A stretch of 64,000 nucleotides of DNA from Mesorhizobium jarvisii (GTDB taxonomy: Bacteria; Pseudomonadota; Alphaproteobacteria; Rhizobiales; Rhizobiaceae): the NCBI RefSeq assembly GCF_003601985.1, contig NZ_QZXA01000004.1, forward strand, positions 124,001 to 188,000, written 5' to 3'. Made by a program: the position numbers and the translations under genes. Each line of letters starts with the position of its first letter. Positions within the stretch are counted from its first letter, which is position 1. Below, piece by piece: positions 43,238 to 51,693 of this stretch. The notes under the pieces were generated by a model, which worked only from the letters and a program-made list of their open reading frames with translations, searched no databases and was not told the origin of the DNA.

Positions 43238-44320
43238 CTACGCGGCCTTGAGCCGGTAACGGAAGACGGTGTGGTCGAGCAGCAGCCTTATGCGCGGTTC
43301 GGCTTCCGTTGCCACAAGCCAGCTTGCCGCGATCATCGTCGCACCGACCACTGCCATCGACAGGAGATAAGGCACTCCGGCACGGACCATCGCCCCGAGC
43401 ATCGCCGCGCCGACGACGTCGTGGATCAGGTAGAGCGGATAGGTCATCAGGCCGATCCGGCGCCAGCCGCTCCAGCTGAGGTCGAGCCGCAGCGACCACG
43501 CCATCAGCGCGATCGCGACGAGGAAGATCAGGATCGGCGGTGCATAGGGCATCATGGCATTGACCTTGATGCTGTGGACGTCGACTGAACTGGCGATCTG
43601 CAGCACGCCCCCGCCGAGGAACAGCAGGCAGAAGCCGAGGCGAGGCACCGTTGGCGCCTTGAACCGGATCAGCCACAGCAGCACGCCGACGGCGAAGAAG
43701 CAGCCGTGATGCACCAAAGTGAGCTGCAGCAGCCGCGTCTCGGCGAAGTCGGCCCAGCCGAGCGGATAATAGAGGCACCAGAACAGCGTGCTGACCAGGC
43801 CGATGACGATGGCGACCGGCTCCATCAGATCGAAGCGACCAAGCCGCAGCAGGATCCAGACGATGGCGTAGAAGGCGATCTCGATGCCGAGTGTCCAGTA
43901 GACGCTGTCCACCCAGGGACCATAGGGCGCGAACAGGCCGGTGCGGACCAGCCTGACCACCGCATCGGTCGGCCAGCTCAGGCCGATGGCAAGGAGCAGC
44001 ACGGCGGTGACCGGTGCGCAGATCCAGACCGCCGGCGCCAGTCGCTTCACCCTGGCCTCGAAGAACCGCAGCGGCGTCGACTTCTCGGCGCTGAAGGCGA
44101 TGACGAAACCGCTGATGACGAAGAAGATCTCGACGCCGACCCATCCGGATCCGACCCAGGCGCCTATGCCAGGCTGTGCCGGCATGCCGCCCGTGGCTTG
44201 TGCCGAAATGCCATCGGGATAAGCCCACACCCAGAAGCCATAGTGGTAGACCATGACCAGAACGGCGGCGAGAAACCGCAGGATGTCGACGCCGCCAAAC
44301 GTGATTTTTTGCTGAGCCAT
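43238..44320 (-). CDS. exoZ: Acyltransferase 3 family protein, ExoZ-like EPS O-acetyltransferase
   Basis: 360 residues with about ten membrane segments. The N-terminal family motif is GGVDILRFLAAVLVMVYHYGFW, with the catalytic His in VYHY; IFFVISGFVIA and the C-terminal YPLYLIHD are further signatures. ExoZ acetylates the octasaccharide in S. meliloti, and Mesorhizobium EPS is O-acetylated. ATG 44320 is used, since upstream residues do not fit the family. The gene is convergent with exoP and has one of the recurrent dyads 45-60 bp upstream. No ExoH (succinyltransferase) is in the window. Confidence 0.83.
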   Translation of the reverse strand: MAQQKITFGGVDILRFLAAVLVMVYHYGFWVWAYPDGISAQATGGMPAQPGIGAWVGSGWVGVEIFFVISGFVIAFSAEKSTPLRFFEARVKRLAPAVWICAPVTAVLLLAIGLSWPTDAVVRLVRTGLFAPYGPWVDSVYWTLGIEIAFYAIVWILLRLGRFDLMEPVAIVIGLVSTLFWCLYYPLGWADFAETRLLQLTLVHHGCFFAVGVLLWLIRFKAPTVPRLGFCLLFLGGGVLQIASSVDVHSIKVNAMMPYAPPILIFLVAIALMAWSLRLDLSWSGWRRIGLMTYPLYLIHDVVGAAMLGAMVRAGVPYLLSMAVVGATMIAASWLVATEAEPRIRLLLDHTVFRYRLKAA

Positions 44321-44363
44321 ACCGCACCGTCGGATGGCCCCCCGCGAGACACTGTAGGGTGGC

Positions 44364-44380
44364 TTGCTGCATTGCACAAC
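44364..44380. promoter_or_regulatory. YTGC-N3-GCAR dyad upstream of the acyltransferase gene
   Basis: TTGCTGCATTGCACAAC, 44 bp before the exoZ-like start. Confidence 0.45.
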
Positions 44381-44454
44381 AAAAGTATTGCTTTCCGATC
44401 AGGATTGACCAACCGGCAAGGACAGACTGTGCGAAACCACTCGCCGCATCAGCC

Positions 44455-46362
44455 TCAAATCCCGATCCCGCGCGCCTTCATCGCAGCGGTGATCTCGTCG
44501 AGGATGGTCGGGTCGTCGATGGTCGCCGGCATCGTCCATTCTTCCTTGTCGGCGATCTTCTGCATGGTGCCGCGCAGGATCTTTCCCGACCGCGTCTTGG
44601 GCAGGCGTTTGATCGTCACCACGGTCTTGAAAGCGGCGACCGGCCCGATTCGCTCGCGCACCAGCGCCACGACCTCCTTCTCGATGGTGCCGCCGTCGCG
44701 AGCGACACCGGCGTTCAGCACCACGAAGCCGAGCGGAATTTGCCCCTTCATCGCATCGGCGATGCCGACGACGGCGCATTCGGCGACATCGGGATGGGCG
44801 GCCAGCACCTCTTCCATGGCGCCGGTCGACAGCCGGTGGCCGGCAACATTGATGATGTCGTCGGTGCGGGCCATCACGTAGAGATAGCCGTCCTCGTCGA
44901 TCATGCCGGCATCGGCGGTCTTGTAGTAGCCGGGAAACTCATCGAGATAGGCCTGGCGGAAGCGGGCGTCGGCGTTCCATAGCGTCGGCAGGCAGCCGGC
45001 CGGCAGCGGCAGCTTGACCACGACATTGCCGAGCGTGCCGCGCGGCACTTCATGGCCGGCATCGTCGAGCACGCGGATGTCGTAGCCCGGCATCGGCACG
45101 CCGGGCGAACCGTATTTCACCGGCAGCAGGCCGAGCCCCGCAGGGTTGATGGTCATCGGCGAACCGGTCTCGGTCTGCCACCAATGGTCGATCACCGGCA
45201 CGTTGAGCTTCTGCTCCGCCCATTTGATGGTTTCGGGATCGGCGCGTTCTCCGGCGAGGAACAGCGTGCGGAATTTCGACAGATCGTATCTGGCAACGAA
45301 CTCACCCCGGGGATCCTGGCCCTTGATCGCCCGGAACGCCGTCGGCGCGGTGAACAGCGCGACCACGCCATGGTCCGAGATGACCCGCCAGTAGGTGCCG
45401 GCATCAGGTGTGCCGATCGGCTTGCCTTCGAACAGGACGCTGGTGCTGCCATGCAGCAGCGGTCCGTAGACGATGTAGGAATGGCCGACGACCCAGCCGA
45501 CATCGGACGCTGCCCAGAACACTTCGCCCGGCTTGACGCCGAACTCGTTTTCCATCGTCCATTTCAGCGCGACCATGTGGCCGCCATTGTCGCGCACGAT
45601 GCCCTTGGGCTGGCCGGTCGTGCCTGATGTGTAGATGATGTAGAGCGGGTCGGTGGCCAGCACTGGCACGCAGTCGACATTGGCGCCGGCCGCCCGTTCG
45701 CGCGCGACGGCGTCGGCATAGTCGATGTCGAAATGCTCCTTCAGCTCGCAGCGCAGCTGGTCGCGCTGCAGGATCAGGCAGGCGTCCGGCTTGTGGCCGG
45801 ACATCTCGATCGCCTTGTCGAGCAGCGGCTTGTAGGCGACGATCCGGCCCGGTTCCAGGCCGCAGGAGGCCGAGATGATTACCTTCGGCTTGGCATCGTC
45901 GATGCGCGTGGCCAGTTCATGCGAGGCAAAGCCGCCGAACACGACCGAATGCACGGCGCCGATGCGGGCGCAGGCGAGCATGGCGATGGCCGCCTCCGCC
46001 ACCATCGGCATGTAGATGATGACGCGGTCGCCCCTGCCGATGCCCCGGTTCTTCAGCACCGAGGTCAGCGCCACCACCTCGCGCTTGAGTTCGGCGTAGG
46101 TGAATTTTTTCACCGTTCCGGTGATGGCGCTGTCATGGATCAGTGCGATCTGGTCGGCGCGTCCGCCGGCGACATGCCGGTCGATGGCGTTGTAGCAGGT
46201 GTTGCAGGTTGCGCCGGTGAACCAGCGGCCATAGACGCCGGCGGTGGCGTCGAACACCTTGTCCCAGGGCGAATACCAGTCGATGGCGCCGGCCGCGTCC
46301 GCCCAGAATTGTTCCGGGTCGCGTTTCCATCCGTCATAGACCTCATGATAGCGTGAAGCCAT
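44455..46362 (-). CDS. prpE: Propionyl-CoA synthetase (acyl-CoA synthetase)
   Basis: 635 residues, the standard PrpE length. N-terminal acetyl-CoA-synthetase cap (YDGWKRDPEQFWADAAGAI), AMP-binding loop YTSGTTGQPKGI, DHWWQTETG, and the C-terminal KTRSGKILR with the acetylatable Lys. It activates propionate, and to some degree acetate or 3-hydroxypropionate, to the CoA thioester. GGGGAGG precedes ATG 46362. It is not part of the EPS cluster. Downstream of it lies the EPS acyltransferase gene on the same strand, 134 bp away. Confidence 0.9.
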   Translation of the reverse strand: MASRYHEVYDGWKRDPEQFWADAAGAIDWYSPWDKVFDATAGVYGRWFTGATCNTCYNAIDRHVAGGRADQIALIHDSAITGTVKKFTYAELKREVVALTSVLKNRGIGRGDRVIIYMPMVAEAAIAMLACARIGAVHSVVFGGFASHELATRIDDAKPKVIISASCGLEPGRIVAYKPLLDKAIEMSGHKPDACLILQRDQLRCELKEHFDIDYADAVARERAAGANVDCVPVLATDPLYIIYTSGTTGQPKGIVRDNGGHMVALKWTMENEFGVKPGEVFWAASDVGWVVGHSYIVYGPLLHGSTSVLFEGKPIGTPDAGTYWRVISDHGVVALFTAPTAFRAIKGQDPRGEFVARYDLSKFRTLFLAGERADPETIKWAEQKLNVPVIDHWWQTETGSPMTINPAGLGLLPVKYGSPGVPMPGYDIRVLDDAGHEVPRGTLGNVVVKLPLPAGCLPTLWNADARFRQAYLDEFPGYYKTADAGMIDEDGYLYVMARTDDIINVAGHRLSTGAMEEVLAAHPDVAECAVVGIADAMKGQIPLGFVVLNAGVARDGGTIEKEVVALVRERIGPVAAFKTVVTIKRLPKTRSGKILRGTMQKIADKEEWTMPATIDDPTILDEITAAMKARGIGI

Positions 46363-46518
46363 CCGTACCTCCCCAGGAAACCATTTGCCGTCTTTGCCAA
46401 CAGCCTATGCTGTTTTTTCCGGCGCTGTCTTCCCTGATTTTCGTATGAACCGATCCCGGCTTGGCCCCTTGCGCGCCGTATCGTGAAGTGAGGTCTTCTC
46501 GGGAGAGGGATCTGAGCG

Positions 46519-46749
46519 ATGCGCCATCCGGCGTCGATCGTGGCAAAACCGGTGTTTGCGCTGGCGATCGGCGCGGTGCTCGCGATCTCCACCGCAACCG
46601 CCCTGGCCGGAGATGCCGCGGCCAGGCGCATCATCGGCTTTTCGCCTTCCGGCAAACCGGCGGTGATCGTCGTGCTGCTGCAACGCTTCAGCCAGGGCTT
46701 CGAAGGGCGCGACCGCCGCTTCATCGCCGTGACCGGGCAGCCTCGTTGA
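46519..46749 (+). CDS. Small secreted protein, possibly a truncated remnant
   Basis: 76 residues with a signal peptide (FALAIGAVLAISTATALAG). The mature part begins DAAARRIIGFSPSGK, which recalls the start of the longer DUF2259 secreted proteins, but the rest does not. GGAGAGGG precedes the ATG. The next feature is a palindromic repeat 20 bp after the stop, so the gene may have been shortened and then capped by the repeat. Low certainty that a stable protein is made. Confidence 0.45.
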   Translation: MRHPASIVAKPVFALAIGAVLAISTATALAGDAAARRIIGFSPSGKPAVIVVLLQRFSQGFEGRDRRFIAVTGQPR

Positions 46750-46769
46750 GAAGCCGGCCGATAGCCGTC

Positions 46770-46874
46770 TAGAGAGGTTCACCGTTTCACGGAAACGGCG
46801 ACCCTCTCTAACTCTTTGTTTTTTAAGCAATTCCGGACGGAAAACCGGTTCCCACTTTTCCTGGAATTGCTCTA
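46770..46874. repeat. Two-palindrome rhizobial intergenic repeat (RIME-like), copy 3, inverted
   Basis: Reverse orientation relative to copies 1 and 2: AGAGAGGTTCACCGTTTC to GAAACGGCGACCCTCTCT, linker AACTCTTTGTTTTTTAAGC, then CAATTCCGGACGG to CCTGGAATTGCTCTA. Between convergent small ORFs. Confidence 0.85.
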
Positions 46875-46909
46875 ACAAACGGTATTCAGGGGACGAAATG
46901 CCGGCCGCA

Positions 46910-47026
46910 CTAGATCGGCAGGGCCACAAGCATGAGGCCTACGCCGCCGAAGATCAAAATGGCTGCCGCCAGCGCTTTCCGATGACGTTCGAAAGTCGTC
47001 GGAGCCCGCTCCCAGTTGTAACGCAT
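46910..47026 (-). CDS. 38-residue single-span membrane protein
   Basis: Sequence starts MRYNWERAPTTFERHRK and continues ALAAAILIFGGVGLMLVALPI: a charged N-terminal part and one membrane segment, so N-in topology is likely. Not recognised. GGGGAG lies nine bases before ATG 47026. That Shine-Dalgarno can pair with CTCCCC just upstream (plus strand 47048-47053), which could block translation until opened. The length is short, but the ribosome-binding site and clear membrane segment make it a credible gene. Confidence 0.55.
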   Translation of the reverse strand: MRYNWERAPTTFERHRKALAAAILIFGGVGLMLVALPI

Positions 47027-47033
47027 ACGCTAT

Positions 47034-47053
47034 CTCCCCAAAACCCCGGGGAG
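47034..47053 (-). promoter_or_regulatory. Hairpin sequestering the ribosome-binding site of the 38-residue ORF
   Basis: On the minus strand CTCCCC (47053-47048) can pair with GGGGAG (47039-47034), eight-base loop. The second arm is the Shine-Dalgarno itself. Confidence 0.35.
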
Positions 47054-47237
47054 TCCTTACCTTACTTAGGGGAAGAAAAGCAACGGTCCGGCGAGTCGAC
47101 GCACCTTGCCGGAGGCTTCGTGGTGATGACTATTTCTGGGGTGATTCCCGCTGAGGGCAGGTGATGGCGTATAGATCGCCATTCCCAACGGAAGCGCTAT
47201 GGCTCTTTCCCGGGAGAATCGCCGCACACTCGAATTT

Positions 47238-48224
47238 CTACATGCCCCAACGCAGCGCCGCCGTGTGGACAGGCGCGTCCCACCAGCCGGTCATCTCGTC
47301 ATCGAGCATGGTGAGCGTGATCGAGCAGCCGGCCATGTCGAGCGAGGTGACATAGCTGCCGACCAGCGAACGGATTATCGTCACGCCGCGCTTCTCGAAA
47401 ATTTTGCGCGCGCTGTTGTACATCAAATAGAGCTCCATCAGCGGCGTGCCGCCGAAGCCGTTGACGAACAGCAGCGCCGGTCCTTTCGCTTTGTCGCCGA
47501 GATCGCCCAGGATCGCGGTACAGATCTCCTCGGCGATCGCGTCGGCGCTCTTCAAGGTGTCGCGCCGGCGGCCGGGCTCGCCATGGATGCCGACGCCGAA
47601 TTCCATCTCGCCGTCGCCGATGTCGAAGGTCGGCTTGCCCGCCGCCGGCACGGTGCCGCTGGTCAGCGCCACGCCCATCGAGCGGGTCGCGGCATTGACG
47701 CGCTCGCCCAGCGTCTTCAGCACCGGCAGTGCCAGGCCATGCTCGGCAGCCGCGCCGACGATCTTTTCCACCACCAGCGTGCCGGCGACGCCGCGCCTGC
47801 CGGTCGTGTAGGACGAATTCTCGACGGCGACATCGTCATTGGTCACCACCTGCAGGACGCCATCAGACATTTCAGCCGCCATGTCGAAATTCATCACGTC
47901 GCCCTCGTAGTTCTTGACGATGAACAGGCAGCCGGCGCCGCTGTCGACGGCCTGCGCCGCTGCCAGCATCTGGTCCGGCGTCGGCGAGGTGAACACCTGG
48001 CCGGGGCAGGCGGCGTCCAGCATGCCATGGCCGACAAAGCCGCCATGCAGCGGCTCGTGGCCCGAGCCGCCGCCGGAGATCAGCGCCACCTTGCCCGGCC
48101 GCAACGTCCTGCGGCGGACGAACTTGTGCTCCTCACCAAGCACGAGGATATCGGCGTGGGCGGCCACGAAACCGTCGAGGCTCTCGGTCAAAACCGTGTC
48201 CACCGCGTTCATAAATTTCTTCAT
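47238..48224 (-). CDS. dhaK: PTS-type dihydroxyacetone kinase, DhaK subunit
   Basis: 328 residues. GGGSGHEPLHGGFVG binds the substrate, and the His in GIHGEPG forms the covalent hemiaminal with dihydroxyacetone. SGAGCLFIVKNYEGD and NDDVAVENSSYTTGRRG are typical. DhaK binds dihydroxyacetone while DhaL-ADP, rephosphorylated by DhaM, donates phosphate. GGGAGG precedes ATG 48224. It is the last gene of the leftward operon, separated from DhaL and DhaM by PTS genes and an unknown ORF. Confidence 0.9.
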   Translation of the reverse strand: MKKFMNAVDTVLTESLDGFVAAHADILVLGEEHKFVRRRTLRPGKVALISGGGSGHEPLHGGFVGHGMLDAACPGQVFTSPTPDQMLAAAQAVDSGAGCLFIVKNYEGDVMNFDMAAEMSDGVLQVVTNDDVAVENSSYTTGRRGVAGTLVVEKIVGAAAEHGLALPVLKTLGERVNAATRSMGVALTSGTVPAAGKPTFDIGDGEMEFGVGIHGEPGRRRDTLKSADAIAEEICTAILGDLGDKAKGPALLFVNGFGGTPLMELYLMYNSARKIFEKRGVTIIRSLVGSYVTSLDMAGCSITLTMLDDEMTGWWDAPVHTAALRWGM

Positions 48225-48256
48225 GGCGTCCTCCCAAACAGCCCGGCAAGAAACGG

Positions 48257-48682
48257 TCAGCTGCCACCCTTGCCGGCGATGCTGGTAATCTTCTGGATGA
48301 ATTCGTTGATCGCCCGGTCGAGCGCCGCATTCTGCTTGTCGTCGCCGAAATCCGGCACGACAAGCGACACATGCCGCGTCTTGCGCATGCCCGCGGCGAT
48401 CGACATTTTTCCCGGATGCGCCTGATGGTAGGCGGCGAGAAACTGATCCCGCTCGGCCGGACTGAAATGGCAGACGGAAAAAATAGCCGGCAAATGCTTG
48501 GATGGAATGGGCACTGTATAGGCCGGGCTTGAAATCTGCGTCACGAAGCTACGGTGCTTGCCGAGCGCGTCGGCAAGGCGCTGGCGCATGCCGGACGGGC
48601 GCTGGTCTATGACCTGCGACAGGACCATCTTGTAGGCGCGGATCGCCTCTTCGGAACCGGGTTCGGGTTTGATGTCAACCAT
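48257..48682 (-). CDS. Hypothetical protein of the dihydroxyacetone operon, possible HTH
   Basis: 141 residues, family not recognised. Residues 30-75 (SGMRQRLADALGKHRSFVTQ, then TVPIPSKHLPAIFSVC) could form a lambda-repressor-like HTH. The C-terminal region is helical and charged. No membrane segment. It sits 11 bp after the EI-like gene and 32 bp before dhaK, so it is surely co-transcribed. A regulator of the operon or an accessory protein of the phosphorelay are the two guesses. Confidence 0.65.
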   Translation of the reverse strand: MVDIKPEPGSEEAIRAYKMVLSQVIDQRPSGMRQRLADALGKHRSFVTQISSPAYTVPIPSKHLPAIFSVCHFSPAERDQFLAAYHQAHPGKMSIAAGMRKTRHVSLVVPDFGDDKQNAALDRAINEFIQKITSIAGKGGS

Positions 48683-48693
48683 GCCGGCCGCGC

Positions 48694-50313
48694 CTAGACC
48701 GATACATCAGATATGGCCGCCTTGGCCATGGCGAGTTGCGCCGGCGCGACGGACAGATCGCGCAGGCCGGCTTCGAGCAGCGACGGGATCGCGGCCGGAT
48801 CGCCGCCGGCATCGCCGCACAGGCTGACGGGAATGCCGTTTTCCCGTCCGAAGGCCGTGACTGAGCCGATCAACCGCAGCACAGCGGGATGACGGACCGA
48901 ATTGAGATGGGCCACAGCAGCGTTATCCCGCGCGGCCGCCATCACATATTGCGTCAAATCGTTGGAGCCGATCGAGAAGAAGGCGACGCCGGCGAACGCC
49001 TCCGGCGCGATGGCCACCGACGGCACCTCGACCATGATGCCCAGCGGCGGCATCTTTTGGGCGACGCCACGCGCGGCAAGGACTGCCTGCTCTTCGCCAA
49101 ACAGAGCGGCTGCGCGTTCATATTCATCGGCCATGGCGATCATCGGAAACATCACCCTGAGATTGCCGTGCGGCGAGGCGCGCAGCAATGCCCTGATCTG
49201 TACGCGAAAAATGTCGAGCCGTGCCAGCGACAGCCTGATGCCGCGCAAGCCAAGGAACGGATTGCCTTCCTCGACGGTGAAGCCGGGCACCGGCTTGTCG
49301 CCGCCGGCGTCTACGGTGCGGATCGTCACCGGTTTCTCGCCTGCCCATTCCAGCACCTTGCGATAGGCGCGGTATTGCGTCTCCTCATCCGGCAAATTCT
49401 TGCCGAACAGGAACTCTGTTCGCATCAGCCCGACACCGTCGCAGGTCGCGATGTCGATGCCGTCGACATCGGACGGATCGGCGATGTTGACCTGCACGCG
49501 CACCGCCGTGCCGGCCTTGGTCACCGCCGGCCGCGCCAGAAAACGCCGGACCACGCCCTGGCGGGCGACGAAGGAAGCGGACGACTGCCGGAACGCGCCG
49601 ATCTCAGCCGGCGAGGGCGCCAGCACGATGCTGCCATGCTCGGCGTCGAGCAGTGCCATGCCGGCAAGATCGGCAAGCGGCTCGCGCAGTCCCACCACCA
49701 TCGGCACGCCACGCGAGCGCGCCAGCATGGCGACATGGCTGGCGGTGCTGCCCGCCTTCAGCGCGATGCCGCCGCCATGGCTCCAGTCGGTTTCGAGAAA
49801 GCGCGTCGGCGCGATGTCCTCGCCGCAGAGGATGGCACCGGTAGGCGCTGTGCTGTCGCCGTCCTCGGTCAGGGCGCGCAGCACCTGGTCCCTGATATCG
49901 CGCAAATCCGTGGCGCGGGCACGGAAATAGTCCTGGTCGGAGGCCTCGTAACCGCCGATCTCGGCATCAAGCGCCTCTCGCCATGCCACGTCGGCGGTCT
50001 GTCCGGAAGCGATCGATGCGAAGGCCGGCCCGCTCAAGGCGTCGTCTTCCAGCATGGCAATGTGGAATTCGAGTATGCCGGCGGCGTCGCTGTCGGCGGC
50101 CTCCGCCATGGCGGCAAGCCGGCTCACTGCCGTGCCGATCGCGGCTTCCAGCGACGTCTTCTCTTCCGTAGCGGTGGCTTTGCCTGCGTAGACGGCGGGC
50201 GGCCGGTCCAGGTCGAACAGCGGCCCCTCGGCATAGCCGGCCGAGGCCGGAACGCCCTCAATCCGCATGGCCCGCATTCCCTGCGGGCGGACAAAGAGGT
50301 GCGCCAGCCTCAC
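48694..50313 (-). CDS. PEP-protein phosphotransferase (EI-like) of the DhaM system
   Basis: 539 residues. N-terminal EI domain with the phosphorylatable His in GSTASHVAMLARSRGVPMVVG. The PEP-binding barrel has GVGLMRTEFLF, the GGDKPVPGF loop, FFSIGSNDLTQY and SLCGDAGGDP. It passes phosphate from PEP to the HPr-like protein encoded just upstream. In E. coli this domain is part of DhaM; here it is a separate gene. GTG 50313 overlaps the HPr stop (GTGA); ATG 50277 or 50268 are alternatives closer to the usual EI N-terminus. Confidence 0.87.
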   Translation of the reverse strand: MRLAHLFVRPQGMRAMRIEGVPASAGYAEGPLFDLDRPPAVYAGKATATEEKTSLEAAIGTAVSRLAAMAEAADSDAAGILEFHIAMLEDDALSGPAFASIASGQTADVAWREALDAEIGGYEASDQDYFRARATDLRDIRDQVLRALTEDGDSTAPTGAILCGEDIAPTRFLETDWSHGGGIALKAGSTASHVAMLARSRGVPMVVGLREPLADLAGMALLDAEHGSIVLAPSPAEIGAFRQSSASFVARQGVVRRFLARPAVTKAGTAVRVQVNIADPSDVDGIDIATCDGVGLMRTEFLFGKNLPDEETQYRAYRKVLEWAGEKPVTIRTVDAGGDKPVPGFTVEEGNPFLGLRGIRLSLARLDIFRVQIRALLRASPHGNLRVMFPMIAMADEYERAAALFGEEQAVLAARGVAQKMPPLGIMVEVPSVAIAPEAFAGVAFFSIGSNDLTQYVMAAARDNAAVAHLNSVRHPAVLRLIGSVTAFGRENGIPVSLCGDAGGDPAAIPSLLEAGLRDLSVAPAQLAMAKAAISDVSV

Positions 50314-50612
50314 GCCGAGCGGACATGACCGGCGTCCTCGTCGAAATCGCGCTGCACCAGGTCGATCAGCGCGCGCACCGCATCATCGGCGCCGCTGCCG
50401 CTGGCCCTGATGTGCAGCACCGTGCCCTTCGGCGCCTTGGCGGCCATCACCTTGACGATGCTCTTGGCATCGAACCACGGCCCGTTGGCGGCAAGCGCGA
50501 TTTCCACGTCGGCGGCAAAAGTCTTGGCCAGCTTGGTGAACTTCACCGACGGACGCGCGTGCAGCCCCACATCGTGGGTGATCAGGACGGTCGCTTCGGC
50601 TGCTGCGGACAT
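50310..50612 (-). CDS. HPr-family phosphocarrier protein
   Basis: 100 residues. The phosphorylation site is His in VGLHARPSVKF. The usual Ser46 region is FDAKSIVKVMA, with Ser present. It corresponds to the HPr domain of multidomain DhaM and should relay phosphate from the EI-like protein to the EIIA-like DhaM. Separate from the chromosomal nitrogen-PTS HPr of rhizobia. Confidence 0.88.
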   Translation of the reverse strand: MSAAAEATVLITHDVGLHARPSVKFTKLAKTFAADVEIALAANGPWFDAKSIVKVMAAKAPKGTVLHIRASGSGADDAVRALIDLVQRDFDEDAGHVRSA

Positions 50613-50632
50613 TTTTCAGGAATCCCGTTCAC

Positions 50633-51022
50633 TCACGACGGCGACAATTCGTGCGCCGTCGCCACCACTTCCTTCAGCGAGGCGCCGCCGGAGGATTCGG
50701 TCGCGGCCATCACCGCGCCCTCCACGATCGGCGCGTTGCACACGATGATCTTCTGCGCACGCGGCTCGCCGATCATCTCCACCGCCATTTCCGAGTTGGT
50801 CTCGGCGCCGCCGAGATCGACGAGGATGGCGACACCGGCTTCCGACCAGGCCTTGTCGATGGCGCCCATGATCGCCTCGACGTTGGTGCCAAGCCCGCCA
50901 TGGCCGTTTCCGCCGCACCATGCAAGCGGCACTTCTTCGCCCACCATCTGGCGTACCATGTCGGCCGTGCCCTCCGCGACCAGCGGCGAATGCGACACGA
51001 TCACGATCCCGACATTGCTCAT
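50633..51022 (-). CDS. dhaM: DhaM EIIA-mannose-like phosphotransfer subunit
   Basis: 129 residues. NVGIVIVSHSPLVAEG holds the phosphorylatable His. NGHGGLGTNVEAI and LVDLGGAETNSEMAVE are diagnostic of DhaM. It rephosphorylates ADP bound to DhaL. E. coli DhaM is a three-domain fusion (EIIA-HPr-EI); here each domain has its own gene in the same order. Its ATG overlaps the dhaL stop as ATGA. Confidence 0.9.
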   Translation of the reverse strand: MSNVGIVIVSHSPLVAEGTADMVRQMVGEEVPLAWCGGNGHGGLGTNVEAIMGAIDKAWSEAGVAILVDLGGAETNSEMAVEMIGEPRAQKIIVCNAPIVEGAVMAATESSGGASLKEVVATAHELSPS

Positions 51023-51690
51023 GCGCTTTCCCCGATCGCTTGCCCCACCGAGCGCACCAGCAGCGCGGTCGAGCGCGCGCCGGCATCCATATGGCCGATC
51101 GAGCGCTCGCCGAGGAACGAGGCGCGGCCGCGCAGCGCCTTCATCGGCACCGTCGCTTCGGCGGCGGCGTCGGCGATGTCGGCGATTTCCGCCGCCGTCT
51201 TTCCCCCGGCCAAGGCATCATGCACCGGCTGTAGCACATCGAGCATGGTTTTTTGTCCGATCTGCGACTTGCCGCGCGCGGCCACCGCGTCGACCGCCTT
51301 GCCGAAGGCGGCGGCCAGATTGTTGCGATCGGGATCCGCCGCAATCTCCTTGCCCAGCGCCATGAACAGCGTACCGAACAAGGGACCCGAAGCGCCGCCC
51401 ACCGTCATCACCAGCTTGGTGCCGATCGCCTTCAGCGCGTCGGGCAAGGGTTTGGCAGCGAACGCATCAGCCTCGGCCCGCACGGCCTCGAAGCCGCGCT
51501 TCATGTTCAGCCCATGGTCGCCGTCGCCGATCGCCTGGTCGAGCGCCGTCAATTCCTCGGCGTGAGCGGCAATCGTCTCGGCGGCCACCGCGATCAGCCT
51601 GGCAAGGTTCAATGCCGCCATGTCGCCCAAAATCCCGGTTTCCACTGTGCCGGGAGTAACGAAAGAACGGTCATTCGACAACTGCTGCAT
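51019..51690 (-). CDS. dhaL: Dihydroxyacetone kinase DhaL subunit (ADP-binding)
   Basis: 223 residues, slightly longer than the usual 210. IGDGDHGLNMKRGF supplies the Mg and nucleotide Asp residues; GGASGPLFGTLFM and GARSTALL are conserved. It works with the DhaK and DhaM subunits. ATG 51690 follows the preceding stop by three bases. An N-terminal stretch of about 22 residues before MAALNLARL is unusual; a later start at ATG 51621 is possible. Confidence 0.88.
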   Translation of the reverse strand: MQQLSNDRSFVTPGTVETGILGDMAALNLARLIAVAAETIAAHAEELTALDQAIGDGDHGLNMKRGFEAVRAEADAFAAKPLPDALKAIGTKLVMTVGGASGPLFGTLFMALGKEIAADPDRNNLAAAFGKAVDAVAARGKSQIGQKTMLDVLQPVHDALAGGKTAAEIADIADAAAEATVPMKALRGRASFLGERSIGHMDAGARSTALLVRSVGQAIGESA

Positions 51691-51693
51691 GCG

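Noticed and set aside
42393..44372. 659-codon minus-strand open frame
   Set aside because: Covers exoP antisense and a shifted frame of the acyltransferase gene; the real acyltransferase frame has conserved motifs.
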